Shown piece by piece: positions 26,998 through 34,325 of a DNA stretch of 64,000 nt. This DNA is from JAUMWX01 sp023394215 (lineage in GTDB: Bacteria; Bacillota; Clostridia; Tissierellales; Peptoniphilaceae), in assembly GCA_050313995.1 (NCBI GenBank), contig JBNPMM010000002.1. The stretch is one strand, 5' to 3'. The notes under the pieces were generated by a model, which saw only the letters and a program-made list of their open reading frames with translations, made no database searches and was not told where the DNA came from. Position numbers and translations under genes: made by a program. The number at the start of each line of letters is the position of its first letter. Positions within the stretch are counted from its first letter, which is position 1.

Positions 26998-27918
26998 TTA
27001 CTTCCATAATACATCGGGATACTTACCCGATCTTTTCATATTTCTTATAGCGTCTACAACGCCCTCTTTATCCTCTTTATATGTGACCCCATACCACTTA
27101 TCTTGGGATTCCAAAACTCTTACCCTTGCCCTTTTAGCTTTCAAAAGCTCATTTACAACATAGGGTATGTAATATTCGCACTTCAGTGGATTTGATTTTA
27201 AATTTTCTTTTAGAAAATCTCCCATTCCCTTTCCTATCTCATCTACAAAGCTTCTTGTAAAGCCCCAAAGATTCATGGAAACCAAGCTATTTTCATCAAT
27301 TTGAGTCCAGGATTTCCCATCATCAGTAGAAAACTTTATACCATCCTCAAATTTTTCTATCCTCGTTCTTTCAACAAGATCAGACAGATACCCGCCTTCA
27401 TCTACACTACAAACACCCCTTGAAACATAGCCGTTTTCCGTTATAGTATTTTGCAAAATGTAGGCAACCATAGCATAATTAAACTTATCATCATCTCTAT
27501 TGTCATCTAAAAAATCATATATTTGCTTAAATGAACTCTCGCCATAAAAGTCATCTGAGTTTATCACTGCAAAAGGTCCCTTTATATGGTCTCTGGCAGC
27601 ATAAATAGCATGAGCAGTTCCCCAAGGTTTAACCCTGTCTTCAGGAAAATCTATACCGTCCGGTATATCATATATATCTTGGAAGACATATTCCACATCC
27701 ATAAATTTTGAAACCCTGTCTCCTATAACCTCTCTAAAATCGCTCTCATTTTGCCTGTTTATTATAAAAACAACCTTCTTAAAGCCTGCTTTTAAGGCAT
27801 CATAAATAGAATAATCAATTATTATCTGTCCCTTATCATCAACCGGATCTATTTGTTTTAATCCTCCATAACGACTGCCGAGTCCCGCAGCCATTATCAG
27901 CAAAATCGGTTTTTCCAT
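26998..27918 (-). CDS. Sugar-1-phosphate nucleotidyltransferase
   Basis: 306-aa NTP-transferase with the family start LIMAAGLGSRYGG (6-18) and the following lysine that binds NTP. It couples a sugar-1-phosphate to UTP (or another NTP) to give the NDP-sugar that GalE can epimerise. It stops three bases before the NahK-like kinase and has GAGGAGTAGAG before ATG 27918. The base specificity cannot be read off the sequence. The closeness of the kinase makes hexosamine-1-P uridylylation the best guess. Confidence 0.8.
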   Translation of the reverse strand: MEKPILLIMAAGLGSRYGGLKQIDPVDDKGQIIIDYSIYDALKAGFKKVVFIINRQNESDFREVIGDRVSKFMDVEYVFQDIYDIPDGIDFPEDRVKPWGTAHAIYAARDHIKGPFAVINSDDFYGESSFKQIYDFLDDNRDDDKFNYAMVAYILQNTITENGYVSRGVCSVDEGGYLSDLVERTRIEKFEDGIKFSTDDGKSWTQIDENSLVSMNLWGFTRSFVDEIGKGMGDFLKENLKSNPLKCEYYIPYVVNELLKAKRARVRVLESQDKWYGVTYKEDKEGVVDAIRNMKRSGKYPDVLWK

Positions 27919-28034
27919 CTCTACTCCTCATATGAAAATCGTTGTCAAAGTATATTCTACTACAATATATTCTTTATTGCCACAATCCAAAAACAAAAAA
28001 TTAAATTTAGGGGCAATTTATAGTATAAATATAT

Positions 28035-28583
28035 TTAATTTTTTTGTGAAAAAATCTTTATAAATTCACCAATTTCCTCTAAATTATCTGAAAATAAAAG
28101 CATTGCCCTATCTTCTTCGGATAAAAATCCCTCTACCACCATCTTATCAAACATAGCCATAAGATCATCATAGTAAGAATTCTTATTATAGAAAATGCAG
28201 GGACTGGTGCTCTTGCCGATCCTGAGCCATGAAAATGCCTGACTGATTTCCTCCAAGGTACCTGCCCCGCCCGGTAGGGCAATGCAGGCATCGGAAGAAG
28301 TTATCATCAGCCGCTTCCTCTCATCCATACTTTCAACAAGTATAAATTTATCAAGCCCTTCAAATTTCTCCTCAATTCCCAAAAGAAAACGGGGCATTAC
28401 GCCGGTAGCCTCAGCCCCGGCTTTTTTTGCCGCCAAAGCCACCGCCCCCATAAGCCCCTTGGAATTTCCTCCATAAATAAGACCATAAGAGTTTTCCCCT
28501 ATCCAACGACCGAGTTCTGTAGCTACCTCTTCATATATCCTGTTTTTCCCTGTAGAAGCCCCACAAAATACAGCTATTCTCAT
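28035..28583 (-). CDS. LOG-family protein (nucleoside 5'-monophosphate phosphoribohydrolase)
   Basis: About 182-aa Rossmann-fold protein with the LOG signature PGGAGTLEE preceded by a conserved arginine run (MDERKRLM). LOG proteins cleave (cytokinin) riboside monophosphates to base and ribose-5-P. In bacteria they act as general nucleotide phosphoribohydrolases and are often misnamed lysine decarboxylases. ATG 28583 with AGAGG upstream is preferred over an in-frame TTG at 28607. It follows a small membrane protein by 38 bases. Confidence 0.88.
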   Translation of the reverse strand: MRIAVFCGASTGKNRIYEEVATELGRWIGENSYGLIYGGNSKGLMGAVALAAKKAGAEATGVMPRFLLGIEEKFEGLDKFILVESMDERKRLMITSSDACIALPGGAGTLEEISQAFSWLRIGKSTSPCIFYNKNSYYDDLMAMFDKMVVEGFLSEEDRAMLLFSDNLEEIGEFIKIFSQKN

Positions 28584-28621
28584 ATATAAAAACCTCTTAT
28601 ACCACAATCATCCTTCTGAAA

Positions 28622-28954
28622 TCACAGGTTATTTACTATCTCTATACCTTCAGCAATGGTCATACCCGTCTCATCTTTTAAAAACTTCACGGCTACAGCA
28701 CTTCCCATCTTCGACTTAAGAGTCTGAACTCTGTCAAGAAGCATATTAAGCTCCCTGTCGGTTCTTTTTGGCAGCTGATTAGCCGTAGGTGCCACACCCT
28801 TAGATCCCTGTCCTTCAACAGCTATCGACCTTGGTATGGTTTTCACTGCTGGCTTATCTGTTTTTGCCTTTTCGGAAGCCTTCTTTACCCCCTTCTTGCT
28901 CTTATTGGAACTTGAAAATATTAAAACTATAAAAATAAAAAGTAAAATTTCCAT
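28622..28954 (-). CDS. Small membrane-anchored protein of unknown function
   Basis: 110 aa from ATG 28954, with GGGG about 9 bases upstream; another ATG is two codons earlier. One N-terminal hydrophobic helix (about 1-15) is followed by a basic, lysine-rich linker and a C-terminal helical domain (about 75-110, ending TGMTIAEGIEIVNNL) that looks soluble. I do not recognise the family. It is co-directional with the LOG gene. Confidence 0.65.
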   Translation of the reverse strand: MEILLFIFIVLIFSSSNKSKKGVKKASEKAKTDKPAVKTIPRSIAVEGQGSKGVAPTANQLPKRTDRELNMLLDRVQTLKSKMGSAVAVKFLKDETGMTIAEGIEIVNNL

Positions 28955-28987
28955 AAGCATATCCCCCTCATCAATATTATTATACTA

Positions 28988-29016
28988 AAAAAGAAGCTAC
29001 CTTAGTAACTTCTTTA
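28988..29016 (-). terminator. Terminator downstream of the flavin reductase gene
   Basis: AAGAAG-C-TAC, loop CTTA, GTA-A-CTTCTT (28991-29014), with a T run on the minus strand. It lies about 150 bases after the stop of the 29.2-kb gene. The stretch between is very A/T-rich with short AATTTTTAA-like repeats and no visible gene. Confidence 0.65.
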
Positions 29017-29162
29017 AGTAATTTAACCCATTTTTATACAAAAATTTAACAATCAGAATTTCTATATAATAAAATGACAAAATTTCACATCTTTTGAAAA
29101 ATTTAAATCTAAAAATTTAAGCCTGAAAATTTAAATCTTAAAAATTTTAAAAATCCTATTTA

Positions 29163-29705
29163 TTAATAGCGGTCAATATGCTTAACATAAGCATCTACAA
29201 AAGTTTTTAAATATTCAATAGTAGCTTCGTTAAGTTTTCCGTTTTCAATCTTATCCGAAATCCCTCCCAAATACATTTCAGGTTGCTGTAAAAGGGCTAC
29301 ATTTAAAAACACTAAAGTCTGCCTCAAGTGATGGTTTGCTCCAAATCCTCCGATTGCCCCCGGAGATGATGTAACTACCGCCCCCGGCTTACCGTCAAAA
29401 AGATTTTTACCGTAAGGTCTTGAGCCTACATCTATGGCATTTTTTATTGCTGCCGTATAGGATCTGTTATATTCGGGGCTTACAAATAAGAAAGCATCAA
29501 AATCCGAAAGTTCCCTTCTAAACCTACTGTATGATTCGAGAGGGTTTTCCCCGTCTATATCTTCACTATAAAGTGGCAAATCCCCTATTTCAACAATCCT
29601 TCCCTCGTAACCGTCAGGAAGCAGGGAAAGAATAGTTTCCGCAAGTAGTCTGTTAATAGAAGCTTTCCTCAAACTCCCCACTAAAACTCCAATTTTCTTT
29701 GTCAT
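29163..29705 (-). CDS. NADPH-dependent FMN reductase / quinone reductase family
   Basis: 180-aa flavodoxin-fold oxidoreductase. GSLRKASINRLLA (10-22) binds the FMN phosphate, and SPEYNRSYTAAIKNAID (about 76-92) is the family signature. Relatives reduce quinones, azo dyes, iron-flavin or chromate. It is followed on the same strand by its own terminator. Upstream lie the paired chromate-transporter halves, which suggests, without proving, a link to oxyanion handling. Confidence 0.85.
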   Translation of the reverse strand: MTKKIGVLVGSLRKASINRLLAETILSLLPDGYEGRIVEIGDLPLYSEDIDGENPLESYSRFRRELSDFDAFLFVSPEYNRSYTAAIKNAIDVGSRPYGKNLFDGKPGAVVTSSPGAIGGFGANHHLRQTLVFLNVALLQQPEMYLGGISDKIENGKLNEATIEYLKTFVDAYVKHIDRY

Positions 29706-29794
29706 AATTTTTCTCCTTATAATTAATTTTTCTCTACGATACTCTTATACCCATAAGAAAAAAAATTATAACTAATTAGAGATGTTTTTTAATC

Positions 29795-30364
29795 CTATCC
29801 CAACTTAAAAACTATACCCAACAAGGCACATGAGACTATAATCAAAATAGGATGGGGCTTAAACTTTTTATATATAAAATAAATAACTGCAACCAAACCT
29901 ATATTCACATAATTAAATAAATCTACTATGTTTTTACTTACATTAAAAGCATCCACCTTGGCAAGTGTAAGTAAAAATATGGTCATGCAGGCGGACATTA
30001 TAAAGCCTACAACTGCCGGTCTTATACCATAAAAAACATCCTTTACCAGTTGGGATTCTTTAAACTTATCAAGCATCTTTGCAACCATGATTATGACTAT
30101 TATCGACGGAGCGACCAAAGACATTGTGGTCACAATTCCTCCCAAAACTCCATCTACAAGAAAACCCGTATAGGTTGCCATATTTATGCCCATAGGTCCA
30201 GGTGTGCTCTCAGAAACGGCTATCATGGTCGCAAGCATACTTTCAGAAAACCAGCCATATTTGCTTATCATTTCCTGTAAAAAAGGGATGGTGGCAAGTC
30301 CTCCACCCACTGCGAAAAGACCGGTCTTAAAAAATTCAAATAAAAGAACAAAAAAATTACTCAT
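29795..30364 (-). CDS. Chromate transporter, short-chain CHR half (second subunit)
   Basis: 189-aa membrane protein, one CHR domain with about 5-6 hydrophobic helices. The typical motif is FAVGGGLATIPFLQEM near the start, with STPGPMGINMATYTG (about 52-66). Short-chain CHR proteins come in pairs that together equal one long ChrA. Its start overlaps the end of its partner by 8 bases. Substrates may be chromate or sulfate-like anions; the physiological ion is unknown. Confidence 0.85.
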   Translation of the reverse strand: MSNFFVLLFEFFKTGLFAVGGGLATIPFLQEMISKYGWFSESMLATMIAVSESTPGPMGINMATYTGFLVDGVLGGIVTTMSLVAPSIIVIIMVAKMLDKFKESQLVKDVFYGIRPAVVGFIMSACMTIFLLTLAKVDAFNVSKNIVDLFNYVNIGLVAVIYFIYKKFKPHPILIIVSCALLGIVFKLG

Positions 30365-30911
30365 TTTTATCTCCTTTCAACCTCTTAATCCTTGATATTA
30401 TCACACCAAGAAGGGCATAAGCCACAACTAAAACTACTGTGGAAATATTGGTGAAATAAGCTAAAGCAAAGGATGATGCAAATATGATTCCGCCTATTAT
30501 ATCTGTGACGCTTCCCTTCAAAAGCTTAAGAATTGATGAAATCATAAGAACGCAGACTCCTATCCTTACACCGCCAAGGGCATTTTGTACTATCTCAAGC
30601 GACGCAAAATTTGTAAGTATGCCGGCAATTATACTTATGATTATTATGGACGGTGTCACTACGCCGAGAGTGGCAAATACACCTCCTAAAATTCCCTTTA
30701 TCTTATAGCCTATAAAAGTGGATGTATTTACAGCTATTACTCCCGGTGTTACCTGCCCTATGGCAAAATAATCAAGGACTTCTTCGTTTGTCGCCCATTG
30801 CTTCTTTTCAATTATTTCCTTTTCAAGCATGGGAAGCATGGCATAGCCACCGCCGAAAGTAAATAAGCCTATCTTAAAAAAAGATATAAACAAATCAATA
30901 TATGTACTCAT
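30357..30911 (-). CDS. Chromate transporter, short-chain CHR half (first subunit)
   Basis: About 184-aa CHR half with FTFGGGYAMLPMLEKE and GQVTPGVIAVNTSTFIGY motifs and about 5-6 hydrophobic helices. ATG 30911 has AAAGGAG five bases upstream; a longer reading from TTG 30926 lacks a site. It pairs with the overlapping downstream gene. Confidence 0.85.
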   Translation of the reverse strand: MSTYIDLFISFFKIGLFTFGGGYAMLPMLEKEIIEKKQWATNEEVLDYFAIGQVTPGVIAVNTSTFIGYKIKGILGGVFATLGVVTPSIIIISIIAGILTNFASLEIVQNALGGVRIGVCVLMISSILKLLKGSVTDIIGGIIFASSFALAYFTNISTVVLVVAYALLGVIISRIKRLKGDKNE

Positions 30912-30969
30912 AGTAGCTCCTTTCAAAATTACACTACTATTCTACCACTAATAAAGTAAGAAACAAATA

Positions 30970-31056
30970 AATATGGCAGGAGGTCGGAAACTGTTCACAT
31001 CAAAGACTTGCCTAAATAACAAGCTCAGTGAAAAGCCGTCGATATCCTGCCATATT
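30970..31056. other. 87-base nested stem structure between atuA-related and chr genes
   Basis: Perfect 12-bp terminal arms AATATGGCAGGA (30970-30981) and TCCTGCCATATT (31045-31056) enclose a second stem TTCAC/GTGAA (30994-30998 with 31028-31032) and a third, CTTG/CAAG (31007-31010 with 31020-31023). On the minus strand a T-rich tail follows, so it can terminate the atuA transcript. The large folded interior is unlike a simple terminator. It could also be a leader RNA for the chr pair or a MITE-like insert. Confidence 0.5.
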
Positions 31057-31069
31057 CAAAATTTATCTT

Positions 31070-31369
31070 TTAAATTTCCATTTCCAGTAAAGCCATTCCC
31101 AAGGCTTTTCCGTGTTTATCCAAGGCTAAGGAACGAGTTACGCCTCCGCCCAAGGTCTTATCAAGCACAAAATTCAAAGAAGCCAATGTGTCTATCTCGT
31201 ATCTCACTACCTGACCCTTACAGATCTCTTTGAAGTATTCTTTCACCCTTTGGGCTGTCACTTTTTCCTTCAAAAGAGCATAATCCTCGTTTTTGAATGC
31301 TATCAGAGAAATATTTGATATATCTCCCTTGTCACCTGTTCTTGAGTGGGCTATTTCCTTCAACTTCAT
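31070..31369 (-). CDS. AtuA-related small subunit
   Basis: 99-aa protein that opens with the conserved phrase SRTGDKGDISNISL and matches the C-terminal domain that is fused to AtuA (DUF1446) in some organisms. It starts one base after the stop of the large AtuA-like gene. The two therefore probably form one heteromeric enzyme. The biochemical function is undefined; the name comes from acyclic terpene utilisation in Pseudomonas. Confidence 0.8.
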   Translation of the reverse strand: MKLKEIAHSRTGDKGDISNISLIAFKNEDYALLKEKVTAQRVKEYFKEICKGQVVRYEIDTLASLNFVLDKTLGGGVTRSLALDKHGKALGMALLEMEI

Positions 31370-31370
31370 C

Positions 31371-32723
31371 TTATACCTCCAAATATCTTACTTGCGGATT
31401 TACATCAGCTCTCGGAACAAAAATCGAACAAATTGAAATTACTTCACTTACCTTTTTTTCAGCTCCGCCTCCGCCTGCAGGTCCGTTTGTATAAAGGGCT
31501 TCCACTTCATTTCCTATTAATGCAGCATTTGCCCTATCCTTTGTACGTCCTGCAAAACGAACCCTTATTTCAGGAAATACATCAGGAGAATACATGCTGC
31601 TTATTTCACTCTTATATAAGGAGTTAAAACCTATATAGTCCACCCTGTATTCTTCCATTTGACAACCTATCAAATCCAGTCTCTTCTTAACTATATCAGC
31701 CGCAAGCTCCGCTCTTGCCATTGAATTCATGCCGCCATAGGATATTGCCCCTTCACCTATAAAGCAATCCCTATACCCTATTGAAACCTTAAGGCTTTCC
31801 GGTTTTCCATGGCTTGTAGCCCCCTTTACCCTAACTACATCTTTTGCAACTTCTTCAAATACAACTTTTGAAAAATCCGCAACCGTATCCGGTGTCAAAT
31901 ATTTAGACGGGTCATGTATTTCATAAATCATTTGTTCCTTGCAGGTATCCGCATTTACAAGTCCTCCGGAACCTTCAACTTTGGTTACGATAAATTCTCC
32001 ATCTTCAGAAACTTCAACAAGAGGAAAGCCCAAAACATCCAATCCCGGCACATCTTTATAGCCCGGATCGGCATAGTATCCGCCTGTAACTTGTCCTCCG
32101 CATTCAAGCAGGTGACCTGCAAGCGTAGCTTGACCCATCTGAACCGGATTATCATCTATATTCCATCCGAATTCAAACATCAAAGGCGCAATTGTCAATG
32201 CGGGATCCGATACACGCCCGGTAATTATAAGGTCGGCTCCGTTTTGCAAAGCCTCCAAAATCCCTTCGCTACCCAAGTATACATTGGCTGAAATAATATC
32301 TTTTTCTTTCTCTTTTAAGGCAATACCTAATTCTAAGACATTTTCAGCGTAATATTTCGGAAGATTTTCATAAATATCATCCCCGTCAACAGCCGCAATC
32401 TTAAGCCCGAAAATTCCCAGTTCTTTAGCTAATTGGGCAGTTCTTTCCGCTGCGGCCTGAGGATTTGCAGAACCCATATTTGTAATAACCTTCACGCCTC
32501 GTTCCTTAACCAAGGGTAAAATTTTTCTCATTCTATGATCTAACAGTTGATTGTAACCCTTTGTAGGGTCCTTTAACTTATCCTGCTGTCCTATAGCAAT
32601 TGTCCTTTCAGCAAGACATTCAAAGATTATATAATCAAGATCGCCCTTTTCCATAAGTTCCACTGCCGGTTCAAGACGATCTCCGGCATATCCGGCACCA
32701 CTGCCTATACGAATTTTTTTCAT
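31371..32723 (-). CDS. AtuA-like protein (DUF1446), large subunit
   Basis: 450-aa protein of the acyclic-terpene-utilisation AtuA family. It starts IRIGSGAGYAGDRLEPAVEL and contains NMGSANPQAAAERT (about 83-96) and TGRVSDPALTIAPL. No catalytic mechanism is established for the family that I know of. Here it is co-transcribed with its small partner and a CitMHS-type carrier behind a sigma-54 promoter, so it probably works on the imported di- or tricarboxylate rather than on terpenes. Confidence 0.82.
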   Translation of the reverse strand: MKKIRIGSGAGYAGDRLEPAVELMEKGDLDYIIFECLAERTIAIGQQDKLKDPTKGYNQLLDHRMRKILPLVKERGVKVITNMGSANPQAAAERTAQLAKELGIFGLKIAAVDGDDIYENLPKYYAENVLELGIALKEKEKDIISANVYLGSEGILEALQNGADLIITGRVSDPALTIAPLMFEFGWNIDDNPVQMGQATLAGHLLECGGQVTGGYYADPGYKDVPGLDVLGFPLVEVSEDGEFIVTKVEGSGGLVNADTCKEQMIYEIHDPSKYLTPDTVADFSKVVFEEVAKDVVRVKGATSHGKPESLKVSIGYRDCFIGEGAISYGGMNSMARAELAADIVKKRLDLIGCQMEEYRVDYIGFNSLYKSEISSMYSPDVFPEIRVRFAGRTKDRANAALIGNEVEALYTNGPAGGGGAEKKVSEVISICSIFVPRADVNPQVRYLEV

Positions 32724-32757
32724 ATCTTCTCCTTAATTTTTCAAAAACACCTATAAA

Positions 32758-34083
32758 TCATAGGGAAATTTTTCCTAAAACCACAGCCACTACAAGCATA
32801 ACTATTGTTGCTAAAAAGGCATAAGGTATAGTTTTCTTTTGATGTTCTCCCAAGTCTATTCCGGCTAAACCTGTTAATAAGAATGTAGCTCCGGTCAAAG
32901 GGCTGATCGGAAAACCGGTTGTCATTTGACCTATAATGGAAGCACGTCCTACCATTACAGGATCAAGCCCGAATGAAGAAACTGCCGAATACAATACAGG
33001 CAAGATTCCATAATAATATGAATCCGGATCAAATACCAAACTCAAAGGCATTGAAAGCACCCCTGTAATTAGAGGAATCTTTGTCCCAAGACCTGTAGGT
33101 ATTATACTAACCATAGCTTGAGCCATGGCATCAAGCATACCGGAACCCTTTACTATACCGGTAAATGAACCTGCAGCAAAAAGCATACTTGCCATCATAA
33201 GAGCTGATGGAGCGTGTTTATCAACAACCTTTCTTTGTGTTGCTTGGTTAGGATAGTTAACAATCAATGCGACTGCCGTTGCTATCATAAAAGCTACAGC
33301 CGGAGCTAAAATTGAAGAAATCATAAGGGCTATTACGGCAACAATCAATAAGATATTAAATACAAAAAGTTTAGGCCTCTTTAATTCACTATCTTTTTCT
33401 TCCTTAGTGCTATAGGCCCCCTTTTCTTCTTGAACCGAGCCCTCTTTGGCTAAACGAACTTTTTCCTTTTTGCCAAGATAAACAGCCACCAACAATATAA
33501 ATACTATACCTGCTATTAAAGACGGTATCATGGGTATAAACATTTCCTGAACGCTTGAGCTCAAAGATGTGATTGCCCTAAGTGTAGGCCCTCCCCAAGG
33601 AAGCATATTCATAACCCCTGCCCCAAGAGCCGTAAGGGTCGCCAAAACCCATCTTTTCATACCAAGTTCATCATAAAGAGGCAACATTGCCGGTACAACT
33701 ATCAAAAAGGTTACCGCTCCCGAACCGTCCAAATGAACCAAGCAGGCAAGCACAACAGTGCCGACCGCTATCTTAACGGGATCTTTTCCCACTAAATTAA
33801 GTATTTTTGAAACAATCGGATCAAAAGTACCGGCGTCTGTTAATATACCGAAAAATAAAATTGCAAAAATAAACATAACCCCTGTAGGTGCAATACTCTT
33901 CAGACCGTCAGTAATAAGCTTCCCAAGGCTTGCTCCTTCTACGGTCACAAGACCCATTCCGCTGGCTGCAAAATAACCGATTATAGGCACTAAAATAAGT
34001 GCTGTCAGTGTTGAAAGCTTCTTTGTCATGATTAATGCCAACATCACAACGATAGTAAGCAATCCAATAATTGCTAAATTCAT
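32758..34083 (-). CDS. CitMHS-family citrate/organic-acid transporter
   Basis: 441-aa carrier with about 11-12 hydrophobic segments and conserved CitMHS stretches (ACLVHLDGSGAVTFLIVVPA near 115-135; MNMLPWGGPTLRA near 155). The family imports citrate-metal complexes or related acids with protons. It is the first gene after the sigma-54 promoter, with AGGAGG before ATG 34083. The loop at about 205-235 is highly charged and cytoplasmic. Confidence 0.85.
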   Translation of the reverse strand: MNLAIIGLLTIVVMLALIMTKKLSTLTALILVPIIGYFAASGMGLVTVEGASLGKLITDGLKSIAPTGVMFIFAILFFGILTDAGTFDPIVSKILNLVGKDPVKIAVGTVVLACLVHLDGSGAVTFLIVVPAMLPLYDELGMKRWVLATLTALGAGVMNMLPWGGPTLRAITSLSSSVQEMFIPMIPSLIAGIVFILLVAVYLGKKEKVRLAKEGSVQEEKGAYSTKEEKDSELKRPKLFVFNILLIVAVIALMISSILAPAVAFMIATAVALIVNYPNQATQRKVVDKHAPSALMMASMLFAAGSFTGIVKGSGMLDAMAQAMVSIIPTGLGTKIPLITGVLSMPLSLVFDPDSYYYGILPVLYSAVSSFGLDPVMVGRASIIGQMTTGFPISPLTGATFLLTGLAGIDLGEHQKKTIPYAFLATIVMLVVAVVLGKISL

Positions 34084-34119
34084 ATATATCCTCCTAAAAA
34101 TTATTTACATATATGGCTT

Positions 34120-34136
34120 TGCAATTTACGTGCCAA
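34120..34136 (-). promoter_or_regulatory. Sigma-54 (-24/-12) promoter of the CitMHS-AtuA operon
   Basis: Minus strand reads TTGGCACGTAAATTGCA, an essentially perfect match to TGGCAC-N5-TTGCA. The diagnostic GG and GC doublets are separated by exactly ten bases (GG at 34134-34133, GC at 34122-34121). It lies about 37 bases before the start codon. rpoN and an enhancer-binding protein gene are immediately upstream, which strongly supports it. Confidence 0.9.
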
Positions 34137-34199
34137 TTATGAAATCAAAAAAAGTCCTTAATTTTCAGCCATTCCATAAACTTGCCCCACAATAAAAGA

Positions 34200-34233
34200 G
34201 AGGATTGTTTCTAAAATTTTAGAAACAATCCTC
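34200..34233. promoter_or_regulatory. 34-base perfect palindrome: enhancer site 1 and/or terminator of the activator gene
   Basis: A 17-bp perfect inverted repeat without loop bases. At its centre is TTTCTA-N6-TAGAAA (34208-34225), a motif that recurs at 34288. On the minus strand a TCTCTTTTATT tail follows, so the RNA hairpin may terminate the activator transcript. The distance to the sigma-54 promoter, about 65-100 bases, fits an upstream activating site. Both roles may be true. Confidence 0.65.
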
Positions 34234-34287
34234 ATCTGTCAACAGCTTAAAAATAAGAAAACAAAATAAATATAGCGTTTTCAAGCC

Positions 34288-34305
34288 TTTCTACCATTTT
34301 AGAAA
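34288..34305. promoter_or_regulatory. Enhancer-like site 2, TTTCTA-N6-TAGAAA
   Basis: Second copy of the 18-base inverted repeat seen in the 34200 palindrome. The half-sites and spacing are identical, and the centres are 80 bases apart. It is not part of a terminator, which supports a protein-binding role, most simply for the sigma-54 activator encoded next to it. Confidence 0.6.
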
Positions 34306-34325
34306 TATTTCGACAAAATTTCCAA

